This document shows positions 36,408 to 45,594 of a stretch of 64,000 nucleotides of DNA, in pieces. Both the position numbers and the translations under genes were made by a program. The stretch spans positions 1-64,000 of the forward strand of contig JAYRJL010000002.1 of assembly GCA_041906305.1 (NCBI GenBank), written 5' to 3'. Within the stretch, counting starts at the first letter, position 1, and every line of letters starts with the position of its first letter. Below the pieces are notes generated by a model. That model worked only from the letters and a program-made list of their open reading frames with translations. It had not been told where the DNA came from and ran no database searches. Source of the DNA: SHVZ01 sp041906305 (GTDB lineage Bacteria > Pseudomonadota > Alphaproteobacteria > SHVZ01).

Positions 36408-37336
36408 CGGGAGCCCAGCCGGATGCGGGGGTCGACCACGCCGTAAAGCAGGTCGACCGCCAGGTTGATCAGCGTGTAGAAGCCGGTGAACAGCAGCACG
36501 ATCGCCATCGTGACCGGGTAGTCGCGGGCGAAGATCGACTGGATCGCGAGCCGGCCGAGGCCGGGGATGTTGAACACGGTCTCGATCACGAAGGTGCCCG
36601 AGAGCAGCCCGCCGAAGATGATGCCGATCGTGGTCAGCAGCGGCACCAGCGTGTTGCGGAGCGCGTGGCGGTAGATCACCAGTCGCTCGCGCAGGCCCTT
36701 GGCGCGCGCGGTGCGGATGTAGTCCTGCTGCAGGACCTCGAGCATGTAGGTGCGCGAGAGGCGCGCAATGTAGGCGGCGGGCGCGATCGCGAGGATGCCG
36801 ACCGGAAGGATCGCCTGGGTGAAGCTTCCCCATCCCGCGACCGGGAGGAGCTGCAGGCGGATCGAGAACAGGTACACGAGATAGGCCGCCATCGCGAAGT
36901 TGGGGATCGAGATCCCGGCGGTCAGCGCCAGGATCACGCCGGTGTCGGCGATCGTGTTGCGACGGAGGGCGGCGAACACGCCGACGATGAGACCGAGCGG
37001 CACGGCGACGGCGGTCCCGGCGAGCGCCAGGACCGGGCTGATCTTGAGCCCGTCCCAGATCACCTCGGTCACCTTCACGCCGACGAAGCGGTAGCTGAGG
37101 CCGAAATCGCCGACCGCGAGTCCGGAGACGTAGGAGCTGAACTGCTGCCAGAGCGACTGGTCGAGGCCGTACTCGGCCCGGAGCTTCGCCGCCAGCACCT
37201 TGTTCGCCGACTGGTCGCCGAGCATGGTCGCGACCGGATCGCCCGGCGTCAGGTGATTGGTCGCGAAAGTTAGCAGGATCACGGCCATCAGGACCGGGAC
37301 CAGGCCGAGCAGGCGTCGGAGGGCGTAGGAGAGCAC
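36404..37336 (-). CDS. dppB: Dipeptide-type ABC transporter permease (DppB-like)
   Basis: A 310-residue permease with six helices. It begins YALRRLLGLVPVLMAVILL, the standard first helix of DppB, and has DPVATMLGDQ in the following periplasmic loop and RTARAKGLRERLVIYRHALR as EAA docking loop. The gene lies 145 bases downstream of the binding-protein gene. That gap carries a large GC-rich inverted repeat that may reduce but not abolish read-through. Confidence 0.94.
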   Translation of the reverse strand: MLSYALRRLLGLVPVLMAVILLTFATNHLTPGDPVATMLGDQSANKVLAAKLRAEYGLDQSLWQQFSSYVSGLAVGDFGLSYRFVGVKVTEVIWDGLKISPVLALAGTAVAVPLGLIVGVFAALRRNTIADTGVILALTAGISIPNFAMAAYLVYLFSIRLQLLPVAGWGSFTQAILPVGILAIAPAAYIARLSRTYMLEVLQQDYIRTARAKGLRERLVIYRHALRNTLVPLLTTIGIIFGGLLSGTFVIETVFNIPGLGRLAIQSIFARDYPVTMAIVLLFTGFYTLINLAVDLLYGVVDPRIRLGSR

Positions 37337-37354
37337 GCTAGCTCCCTGCCCCCG

Positions 37355-37450
37355 CCTTGCATGGGGGAGGGTTGAGGTGGGAAGCGACTGCGGACATGCG
37401 GAAAGATCGAGCCCGTGACTCCACCCCCACCCTGCCCTCCCCCATCAAGG
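37355..37450. repeat. Large imperfect inverted repeat, intergenic palindromic element
   Basis: Arm CCTTGCATGGGGGAGGG (37355-37371) pairs with CCCTCCCCCATCAAGG (37435-37450) with one bulged C; the arms extend inwards as GTTGAGGTGGG and CCACCCCCACCCTG. It fills the gap between the binding-protein stop and dppB start. The form matches widespread intergenic palindromes of GC-rich alphaproteobacteria, judging from memory. It could act as a processing or partial-termination element, giving more binding protein than permease. Confidence 0.65.
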
Positions 37451-37481
37451 GGGAGGGGAAGAAAGGAAGGCGGAGCTCAGA

Positions 37482-39038
37482 TCAGTTGATCGTGATCTTG
37501 TGGAAGTCCGAGTAGCCGAACGGCGTCATCGTGACGTTCTTCACGTTCGGCTTCCGGAGCGCGATGTTCGAGAGGATCGGCAGCGGCGCCGTGCCCCAGT
37601 CGGCGAGCAGGATCTTTTCCGCCTCGGCGTAGAGCTTGTAGCGGTCCTCCGCGTTGGAGGTCGTGCGCGCCTTGTCGATCACCTTGTCGAAATCGGCGTT
37701 CGACCAGCGCGAGCGATTGTACGGGCTCTTCGAGTACCAGACCTGCGAGAGGTAATACATCGCGTCCGGATATCCCGCGGTCCAGCCCCACGGGAAGAAG
37801 GCGACCTCACCCGCGTTCATCTGGCGGATGTGCGTGGCGCGCTCGGCGATCTTCACGGTGACGTCCCAGCCGAGCACGCGCTTGAACTGGTTCGCGTAGT
37901 AGGCGAGCTCGTCCTTCGACGGCTCGGTCGAGACGATCTCGATCGGCGGCAGGCCCTTGCCATCCGGATATCCGGCCTCGGCGAGGAGCTGCTTGGCGCG
38001 CGCCGGGTCGTATTTGAGCTCGGGCAGGCCGGGCGTGTAGCCCGCGACGCCGGGCGTCACCTGGCCGTTCAGCGGCAGCGCGGCACCACCCCAGAGGCCC
38101 TTCATCATCGCCGGCCGGTCGAGCGCCAGCGACACGGCCTCGCGCACCCGCTTGTCCTTGAAGGGGGCATAGAGGTTCTGGTTCATGCCGAGATAGTTGA
38201 TCTGGGCACGCGGCGACTGGACGATCTGGTCCTTGTACTTCGGATCGTTGATCAGGCGGCGGGCAAGGTTGTCGGCGAGCAGCGCGAAGTGCAGCTCGCC
38301 GGCCTCATACATCGACAGCGCCGTGTCTCCGTTCGGCACGATCAGGAACTGGACGCCGCCGATGGTCGGAGCACCACCCCAGTAGTCCTTGTGCGCGTCG
38401 ACCTTGACCTCGACGCCGCGCTTCCACGAGTTGAACTTGAAAGGACCGGTGCCGGACGAGGCCTTTGTCACCCAGTCGGGGCCGTGCTCGGCGACGATGC
38501 CGGAGTCCATCAGGTAGAACGGATAGATCGGGAACAGGACTTCCGGGGTCGCGAAGGTCACCTCGATCGTGTGGGGATCGATGATCTTGAGACCGGAGAG
38601 CTCCTTCGCCGACCCGTCCTTCATCTCCTTGGCACCGGCGACGGCCACCAGGTAGTCGCTGTTGATGCCGGCCTTGTTGCCGGGGGTCAGCAGCTGCTCG
38701 AAGGTGTACTTGACGTCCTTGGCGGTGAACTCGCGGCCCGAGTGGAACTTGACCCCCTTGCGGAGATTGAATGTCCAGACCGTGCCGTTCTCGTTGCCCT
38801 TCCAGTCGGTGGCGAGCGCCGGGACGATCTTCCCTTCGGCGGTGTTGGCGCTGAAGCCCTCATAGACCTTGTCCATGATGCGGCCGGCGATGATCTCCGA
38901 ATAGGTGATCGGATCCAACATGGCAGGATCGGCGACGATGTTGGTCTTGAAGACGGTCTGGGCACTCGCGGACGCCGTCGCCGCCATCAGCACGCCAACC
39001 GCAAGACCAATTCCACGCCAAGAATTCAGACGCGCCAT
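37482..39038 (-). CDS. ABC transporter substrate-binding protein, family 5 (operon first gene)
   Basis: A 518-residue periplasmic protein of the DppA/OppA family. The signal peptide ends TASASA-QT near residue 27. Typical segments are NIVADPAMLDPITYSEIIAG, FNLRKGVKFHSGREFTAKDV (family signature) and WGWTAGYPDAMYYLSQVW in the second lobe. It is the cognate receptor of the DppBCDF genes that follow on the same strand. A hairpin terminator at 39221-39247 ends the transglutaminase-like gene upstream, so this gene should have its own promoter within 39039-39220; none is obvious. Confidence 0.93.
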   Translation of the reverse strand: MARLNSWRGIGLAVGVLMAATASASAQTVFKTNIVADPAMLDPITYSEIIAGRIMDKVYEGFSANTAEGKIVPALATDWKGNENGTVWTFNLRKGVKFHSGREFTAKDVKYTFEQLLTPGNKAGINSDYLVAVAGAKEMKDGSAKELSGLKIIDPHTIEVTFATPEVLFPIYPFYLMDSGIVAEHGPDWVTKASSGTGPFKFNSWKRGVEVKVDAHKDYWGGAPTIGGVQFLIVPNGDTALSMYEAGELHFALLADNLARRLINDPKYKDQIVQSPRAQINYLGMNQNLYAPFKDKRVREAVSLALDRPAMMKGLWGGAALPLNGQVTPGVAGYTPGLPELKYDPARAKQLLAEAGYPDGKGLPPIEIVSTEPSKDELAYYANQFKRVLGWDVTVKIAERATHIRQMNAGEVAFFPWGWTAGYPDAMYYLSQVWYSKSPYNRSRWSNADFDKVIDKARTTSNAEDRYKLYAEAEKILLADWGTAPLPILSNIALRKPNVKNVTMTPFGYSDFHKITIN

Positions 39039-39220
39039 GCTCCGCCTCCGTTTCCGCCTGCCTGGACGGCCGGCTGTTAAACCATCCCTTAGCGGACACT
39101 AAGCGAGCGCTTCCGGGCCTGTCCACATGAAGGGCAGCGCCGGATATGGTTTGGAAAGATTGTAATGCTCGGCAACGTGCCGGGAGAAAGCCGGTCTCCT
39201 GGCGTGCCCGCGAAGGAAGC

Positions 39221-39247
39221 GCCGCGCCGACGGGAAGCCGGCGCGGC
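39221..39247 (-). terminator. Terminator of the transglutaminase-like gene
   Basis: A perfect 9-bp stem, GCCGCGCCG (39221-39229) with CGGCGCGGC (39239-39247), 9-base loop, 8 bases after the stop at 39256 on the minus strand. The tail GCTTCCTTCG is only moderately U-rich. Confidence 0.65.
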
Positions 39248-39255
39248 GATGCGCA

Positions 39256-40314
39256 TCAGACCGATTTCGAGGCGATCTTGTAGGCGAAGCTGTCCGGATC
39301 CGTGCCGTCCAGGTCGACGCCCCGAACCTCGGCCTCCGGATACATGAAGAAGTTGATCGGAGACGAGCCCGACGGCGGCAGCCTGAAGTCGCGACCAACG
39401 TTGAAGGCCATCCAGTTCATCTCCCAGGCGCCGAACAGCTTCTTGCGAAGCGCCACGATCCGGGGATCCGTGAGCGGCAGGTTCTCCTCGAGTACCGCCT
39501 TGCGTACGTCCGCCGGATCGACCGGGACCCACCCGAGGCCAGCCGTCCAGAACTCCGCGCGGCAATGCTGGGCCTTGGAGATGTCACCGGCCCTCCCCAG
39601 GCTCTTGAAGGTCGCGGAGTCGGCTGTCCGGATGCCGAACATCTCGCGCGCCGGAACGCCCACAGCACGCGTGAGGCCGACGAACAGCGAATTGATGTCG
39701 GCGCATTTGCCGCCGAGATTGCCGCTCACCAGCATGTACTTGATGTCGCCGATGCCGCAGCCCTTGGTCTTCGGGTCGCGGAAGCAGTTCTCGACGATCC
39801 ATTCGTAGATCGCATGCGCCTTTTCGACGGGGTGCGTGGCACCCTTCGTGATCCTGAGCGCGGTCTCGCGGACGATGCCGTCGACCGGCATGGTCGCGGT
39901 CGGCTGCAGGAAGACGCGGACGTCGTCGGGGGTCCGGCCGCCCTTCGGCGCCGCCTTCAGGTCCACCTGACGATCGACGGTTTCGACCAGGTAGGTGGCA
40001 CGGACCTCGCGCGGCTTGCCGGCCGCCAATTCGGCGGCGACGGCCGGAGCGCGATAGATCTCGTCGGCGTTGAGGCCGATCCTCTCCGGGCCACTCTCCC
40101 AGGTGATACCGAGGACTCGCTGGAAGGGTGTCTCCATTGGCGCCGGCAGCCAGACCTTGCCGCTCCGATCGCCCCATTGCGGGCTCACGCTGAAAGTGAC
40201 CTCCGCCTTTCGCCACGCGCCGACGGTGTTGGCGGCAAAGGCGAGGCCCGGAAAGCCGGTCGCGGCCAGCGCGGCGGACGCGGCCGATGTCTTGAGGAAT
40301 CCACGACGATCCAT
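39256..40314 (-). CDS. Tat-exported transglutaminase-like cysteine protease domain protein
   Basis: A 352-residue protein with a twin-arginine signal (MDRRGFLKTSAASAALAATG, cut near residue 28). The transglutaminase-core triad can be placed: Cys in GGKCADINSLFVGLTRA, His in KAQHCRAEFWTAGLGW (His precedes Cys), and Asp in VPVDPADVRK. Bacterial members of this group usually cleave peptides or act on the cell wall rather than cross-link. It is a single gene ending at a hairpin, divergent in function from its neighbours. No lipobox. The Tat route implies folding in the cytoplasm before export. Confidence 0.87.
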   Translation of the reverse strand: MDRRGFLKTSAASAALAATGFPGLAFAANTVGAWRKAEVTFSVSPQWGDRSGKVWLPAPMETPFQRVLGITWESGPERIGLNADEIYRAPAVAAELAAGKPREVRATYLVETVDRQVDLKAAPKGGRTPDDVRVFLQPTATMPVDGIVRETALRITKGATHPVEKAHAIYEWIVENCFRDPKTKGCGIGDIKYMLVSGNLGGKCADINSLFVGLTRAVGVPAREMFGIRTADSATFKSLGRAGDISKAQHCRAEFWTAGLGWVPVDPADVRKAVLEENLPLTDPRIVALRKKLFGAWEMNWMAFNVGRDFRLPPSGSSPINFFMYPEAEVRGVDLDGTDPDSFAYKIASKSV

Positions 40315-40506
40315 TCAGGACCTCCCGAAGCTGCGGCCGGACGCGTGGACGCGCGCCGAAACGGCCGTCGATTGGCGATGTCGCGGGGCGCGGGCCGTCG
40401 TGCCTTCGAGAGGATCGGGAGGGATCCGCCTCGCCGCCCGACCGGGCAGGGACGAAGATCTACCGCAGGTGGAGCGTAGGAACCGGGATTCGACCTGTCA
40501 ACGCGC

Positions 40507-41823
40507 CTAGCCGCGCGACGCAGGCCGGCCGGCGAGCTGAGGGACGTGGGCGCGGACGATCGCCGAGACCGGAACCAGGCGGTAGCCCTTGGACTCGACC
40601 TCGTCGAGCCAGAGCGCGAGCTCGGCGAGCGTCGCCGCCCGCGGATGGCCGATCGCGATCGCGTAGCCCTGCTTGCGCGCCACCCGCTCGGTCTCGAGCA
40701 GCCGCTTCCTGACTTCGGCCTGGCCTTCGTAGTGATCGAGGAAGACGTCCCGGGCTGCGTTGGGAAGCCCATGCGCCTGGGCGGATTCCTGTGCCAGCGA
40801 GCGCGCGCTGGTCCGGGAGTCGACGAACAGCAGGCCGCGGCGCACCAGTTCCTCCATCACCGGCGCCAACGCCTGCGGATCGGAGGTGAAGAGGCTGCCC
40901 ATGTGATTATTGATCCCGACGATGCCGGGCAGAGAGTCGAGGTCGCGGGCGACCCGCCGCTGGATCTCGCCGGGCCCCATGCGCGCCCTCAACAGATACG
41001 GCTCCGGTTCGGCGAAGGCGCCGTGCGGCTCCATCGGGATGTGCATCATGACCTCGTGGCGGTTGGCGCGCGCGGCGCGCGCCTGGCCAGCGAGATCGGA
41101 GGCGTAAGGCAAGAAGGAGATCGTCAGCGGTCCCTTGAGCCGGATCGCGACGCCGGTGTGCACGCGGTCGACGCCCGCATCGTCGATGATGATCGCGATC
41201 TCAGGCCGGCCGTCCGGCGGCGACGTGGGCACCGCATTGGCGATCCAGGCAGGTTCGTCGGAGTCGGCGGGCGACGGTGCTGGCACCCGGACCGGCGGCA
41301 GGAGACGCGGCAGCGGAATCGTCGGCAGCGCCGCCCGCGCCGACGCGATGATCGCAGGCGGCGAGGCTGGAATCGGAAAGGGCGTCTGCGGCGCCGGCAG
41401 CCTGGGCGGCGGCTCGACGGAAGCGATCTGGGGCGCGGCAACCCGCGGCGCAGGTGGCGGCGGGGGAACAGCGGCGGCCGCCGCGCCCGGCCAGTTGAAG
41501 GGTCCCTGCCCGCTCGGCCGATAGGGCTGGGCCTCGCCGGTGCCGAGCGGGATCTGGAAGGCCCGCGCGATCTCGGCCGGCTCCTCGTGCGTCTCAACGT
41601 AGAGTCCGGTTCGAGGCGCGCCAACGCTGACGGTGATCGCGATGCTGGCACCGATCACCACGGTCGCCATCCCCGCGACCAGGCCCGGGAGCCGCCGGCG
41701 GACCTTGCCGAGCAGGCCCTGCCAGTCGATCGCCGGCGCATCCGCGGCCAGACCCGGCAGGGCCTGGTCGTGTCGGAAGCGGCGTCGGCGAGACTTGCGG
41801 GAAGACAAGGGCAAAGCGTCCAT
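40507..41823 (-). CDS. Divergent polysaccharide deacetylase family protein (YibQ-like)
   Basis: A 438-residue protein. A basic head and one membrane helix (about 49-69) lead to a Pro/Ala-rich linker (about 95-185) and a C-terminal domain of the divergent deacetylase family (PF04748-type). Its motifs are AIIIDDAGVD, HIPMEPHGAF, GINNHMGSLFTSD, LFVDSRTSARS and FLDHYEGQ, with IGHPRAAT near the end. The acidic and histidine residues match the metal site of NodB-like enzymes. In many proteobacteria this gene follows ctpA and envC; here it stands alone, divergent from trpD. Periplasmic cell-envelope role likely. Confidence 0.9.
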   Translation of the reverse strand: MDALPLSSRKSRRRRFRHDQALPGLAADAPAIDWQGLLGKVRRRLPGLVAGMATVVIGASIAITVSVGAPRTGLYVETHEEPAEIARAFQIPLGTGEAQPYRPSGQGPFNWPGAAAAAVPPPPPAPRVAAPQIASVEPPPRLPAPQTPFPIPASPPAIIASARAALPTIPLPRLLPPVRVPAPSPADSDEPAWIANAVPTSPPDGRPEIAIIIDDAGVDRVHTGVAIRLKGPLTISFLPYASDLAGQARAARANRHEVMMHIPMEPHGAFAEPEPYLLRARMGPGEIQRRVARDLDSLPGIVGINNHMGSLFTSDPQALAPVMEELVRRGLLFVDSRTSARSLAQESAQAHGLPNAARDVFLDHYEGQAEVRKRLLETERVARKQGYAIAIGHPRAATLAELALWLDEVESKGYRLVPVSAIVRAHVPQLAGRPASRG

Positions 41824-41942
41824 TGTTGAAGCGGCGCGCCATGTTAGTGATGGGATGTTGATTCGGCGAGTCCGCTCGTTTTCCTTCCCGCGCGAAAGCC
41901 TGCTAGAACGTCCGCCTCGCCAAGAAGGGTCCGCCTGACGCC

Positions 41943-42977
41943 ATGACCGGGGACATGCCCGACCTCAAGCTGCTGATCGGCCGCGTGGCATCCGGCCACC
42001 GGCTCACCATGGCCGAGGCCGAGACCGCCTTCGACATCATGATGTCGGGCAACGCGACACCCTCCCAGATGGGCGCCTTCCTGATGGGGCTCAGGGTCCG
42101 CGGCGAGACCGTCGACGAGATCGCCGGCGCGGCGCGCGTCATGCGTGCCAAGTCCCTCAAGGTCGAGGCGCCCGAAGGGTCGATCGACACCTGTGGAACC
42201 GGCGGCGACGCCTCGGGCACCTACAACGTCTCGACCGCGGCGTCGCTGGTGGTCGCGGCCTGCGGCGTGCCGGTTGCCAAGCACGGCAATCGCGCGCTCT
42301 CCTCCAAGTCAGGCGCCGCCGACGTCCTGACCGCCCTCGGCGTCAACATCGACGCCGACATGAGCCTGGTGAAGAAGGCGATCTTCGAGGCCAAGGTCGG
42401 CTTCCTGATGGCGCCCCGTCACCACTCGGCGACGCGCCACGTCATGCCGACCCGGGTCGAGCTCGGCACGCGCACGATCTTCAACCTGCTGGGCCCGCTC
42501 TCCAATCCGGCCGGGACCAAGCGCCAGCTCGTCGGCGTCTTCGGCAAGGACTGGGTCGAGCCGATGGCGAAGGTGCTGGCCCTGCTCGGCATCGAGAAGG
42601 CCTGGGTGGTCCACGGCTCCGACGGCATCGACGAGATCACCACCGCCGGCACCACGCATGTCGCCGCGCTCGAGGGCGGCAAGGTCACGACCTTCGAGGT
42701 CACCCCCGAGGACGCCGGCCTCGCGCGCGCCAAGCCCGAGCAGCTCAAGGGTGGTGCCCCCGACGTCAACGCCAGGGCGCTGACCGAGGTTCTGGCCGGC
42801 GCCAAGAACGCCTATCGCGACATCGTGCTGATCAATGCCGGCGCCGCGCTGATCGTCGCCGGCAAGGCCCAGAACCTGAAGGAAGGCGCCGCGCTGGCGG
42901 CCAATGCGATCGACAGCGGGGCCGCCAGGGCGACGCTGGCCAAGCTGGTCGCGATCAGCAACGAGAAGGTCCAATGA
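41943..42977 (+). CDS. trpD: Anthranilate phosphoribosyltransferase
   Basis: Second step of tryptophan synthesis: anthranilate plus PRPP. The 344-residue protein has the PRPP loop DTCGTGGDASGTYNVSTAAS, KHGNRALSSKSGAADVL, the anthranilate-site stretch FLMAPRHHSATRHVMPTR, and GPLSNPA. ATG 41943 is used; ATG 41955 (MPDLKLLIGR), after GGGG, is also possible. It overlaps trpC by ATGA. trpE and trpG, often just upstream in relatives, are not present; the gene upstream is a divergent deacetylase. Confidence 0.97.
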   Translation: MTGDMPDLKLLIGRVASGHRLTMAEAETAFDIMMSGNATPSQMGAFLMGLRVRGETVDEIAGAARVMRAKSLKVEAPEGSIDTCGTGGDASGTYNVSTAASLVVAACGVPVAKHGNRALSSKSGAADVLTALGVNIDADMSLVKKAIFEAKVGFLMAPRHHSATRHVMPTRVELGTRTIFNLLGPLSNPAGTKRQLVGVFGKDWVEPMAKVLALLGIEKAWVVHGSDGIDEITTAGTTHVAALEGGKVTTFEVTPEDAGLARAKPEQLKGGAPDVNARALTEVLAGAKNAYRDIVLINAGAALIVAGKAQNLKEGAALAANAIDSGAARATLAKLVAISNEKVQ

Positions 42978-43788
42978 GCGACGTTCTCGCCAAGATCTGC
43001 GACGACAAGCGCATCCACGTCGCCAAGCGCAAGGCGGCGCGGCCTCTGCCGGTCGTCGAGGCCGAGGCGAAGGCCCAGGCCGCGCCCCGCGGCTTTGCCC
43101 GCCGGCTCGAGGCTGCGGCGGCTTCCGCCGGCTACGGGCTCATCTGCGAGATCAAGAAGGCGAGCCCGTCCAAGGGGCTGATCCGCGCCGACTTCGATCC
43201 GCCCGTCCTGGCAAAAGCCTATCGCGAGGGCGGCGCCACCTGCCTCTCGGTGCTGACCGACACGCCCTACTTTCAGGGCGAGGACGGACACCTGGTCGCG
43301 GCCCGCGCCGCCGTCGACCTGCCGGCCATCCGCAAGGACTTCATGGTCGACGCCTACCAGGTCGCCGAGGCCCGGGCGCTCGGCGCCGACTGCATCCTGG
43401 TGATCATGGCCGCCGTCGACGACGCCCTGGCAGCCGACTTGGTGGCCGAGGCGACACGGTGGGGCATGGACGCGCTGATCGAGGTCCACGACGCGCCGGA
43501 GCTCGACCGGGCGCTCAATCTGCCGGCCAAGCTGGTCGGCATCAATAATCGCAATCTCAAGACCTTGAAGGTCGACCTTGCGACGACGATCGAGCTTGGG
43601 TCGCGCGTCCCGAAGGACCGGTTGCTGGTCGGCGAGAGCGGCATCGGCAGCCGCGCCGACATCGACCGGCTGACCGCGGTGGGTTGCCGCGCCTTCCTGA
43701 TCGGCGAGTCCCTGATGCGCCAGGCCGACGTAGCCGCCGCGACCCGCGCCCTGGTCCCGGCCCCCGCCATGGCAAGGGCCGGCGACTG

Positions 43789-43789
<1 letters not shown>
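42974..43789 (+). CDS. trpC: Indole-3-glycerol-phosphate synthase
   Basis: Closes the indole ring from CdRP in tryptophan synthesis. The 271-residue TIM barrel shows CEIKKASPSKGLIRADFDP, VLTDTPYFQGEDGHL, RKDFMVDAYQV, INNRNLKTLKVDL and VGESGIGSRADI in the right order with catalytic Lys and Glu in place. It is monofunctional (no TrpF fusion). Coupled to trpD by ATGA and to moaC by TGATG, the usual alphaproteobacterial trpDC-moaC-moeA order. Confidence 0.97.
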
Positions 43790-44261
<472 letters not shown>

Positions 44262-44265
<4 letters not shown>

Positions 44266-45473
44266 TCCCGGTCGACGAGGCGCGCGGGCGGATCCTGGCC
44301 GAGCTCAAGCCGGTCGGCATCGAGGAGGTGGCCCTGCTCGAGGCGCAGGGCCGCGTGCTCGCCGAGGACGTGCGGGCCCGGCTGACCCAGCCGCCCTGGC
44401 CTGTCTCGGCAATGGACGGATACGCCGTGCGCGCCGCTGACGTGGCGAGAGTACCCGCGACGCTCACGATCGCCGGCGCCGTCCCAGCCGGTTCTTCCTA
44501 CGCGTCGAGGCTCAACGCAGGCGAGGCCGTCCGCATCTTCACCGGGGCTCCGGTGCCCGACGGCGCGGACGCGATCGTGATCCAGGAGGACACCGAGGCG
44601 TCGGGCGGCAAGGTCACGGTCAAGGAAGCCTCGACGGTCGGTCGCCACATCCGCGTCGCCGGGCTCGATTTCAAGGCGGGGGAGGTCGGCGTCTCCGCCG
44701 GCCGACGCCTGACCGCGCGCGACGTCGGCCTCTCGGCGGCGATGAACGTGCCGTGGCTGCGCGTGCACCGCCGCCCGCGCGTCGCGATCCTGGCGACCGG
44801 CGACGAGATCGCGCGGCCCGGCGATCCGGTCGGACCGAACCAGATCGTGAGCTCCAACAGCTATGCGCTCGCCGCCGTGGCGCTCGCGCTCGGCGCCGAG
44901 CCGATCGTGCTCGGCATCGCCAAGGACACGGTCGAGGACACGATCGCCAAGGTCGAGGGCGCACGCGGAACCGATCTGCTCGTGACCACCGGCGGCGCCT
45001 CGGTCGGCGATCACGACCTGGTGCAGAAGGCGCTGGCGACGCGCGGGCTCGCGGTCGACTTCTGGAAGATCGCGATGCGGCCAGGAAAGCCGCTGATGTG
45101 GGGCCGCCTCGGCGACCTGCCGGTGCTGGGCCTTCCCGGCAACCCGGTCTCGACGCTGGTCTGCGCACTGATCTTCCTCAAGCCCGCGATCGAAACGCTG
45201 GCAGGCCTCGATGCGCAGGCAGCCTCGCTGGTGGAGGCCCGCCTCGGCGCCGACCTCGCCGCCAACGACCACCGCCAGGACTATCTCCGGGCCACGCTTT
45301 CCCAGAGCGACGGCGCGCTCACGGCAACCCCGTTCCCGAAGCAGGATTCCTCAATGATGTCCCTGCTCTCGCGGTCGGACGGGCTGATCGTCCGCCCGCC
45401 GAAGGATCCGGCCAGGAAGGCCGGTGATACCGTCCGAGTCCTGCCCTTCGCCTCGGCCATTTCTGCGATCTAG
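44262..45473 (+). CDS. moeA: Molybdopterin molybdotransferase
   Basis: Inserts molybdate into adenylylated molybdopterin. The 403-residue protein has all MoeA parts: PPWPVSAMDGYAV, RIFTGAPVPDGADAIV, a MoCF-like domain with ATGDEIARPGD and TTGGASVGDHDLV, the GLPGNPVST turn, and a C-terminal beta domain ending in RVLPF. ATG 44262 gives the standard N-terminus MIPVDEARGRIL and overlaps moaC by ATGA. It ends the trpDC-moaCE run; no terminator is clear before the lexA promoter. Confidence 0.96.
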
Positions 45474-45507
45474 TCGCAACTAGAGGCTAGGGTTAGTCGC
45501 AGGCGGC

Positions 45508-45536
45508 TTGACACACCCCGTGAACCAAAATAGAAC
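45508..45536 (+). promoter_or_regulatory. lexA promoter
   Basis: A consensus -35 TTGACA (45508-45513), a 17-base spacer and -10 TAGAAC (45531-45536). The LexA box overlaps the spacer and the -10. The transcript would start near 45543, giving a leader of about 50 bases to the ATG at 45595. Confidence 0.75.
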
Positions 45537-45546
45537 ATGCGTGAAC
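45522..45546 (+). promoter_or_regulatory. LexA (SOS) box, GAAC-N7-GAAC plus a third half-site
   Basis: GAAC at 45522-45525 and 45533-45536 are 7 bases apart, the reverse of the alphaproteobacterial GTTC-N7-GTTC direct repeat. A third GAAC lies at 45543-45546, with 6 bases between. The box covers the -10 of lexA, so LexA should repress its own gene. Confidence 0.8.
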
Positions 45547-45594
45547 GTTGCGGCTTTGTTCTAGATATTGTGGTCGGGCCTCGGGGGATACTAA

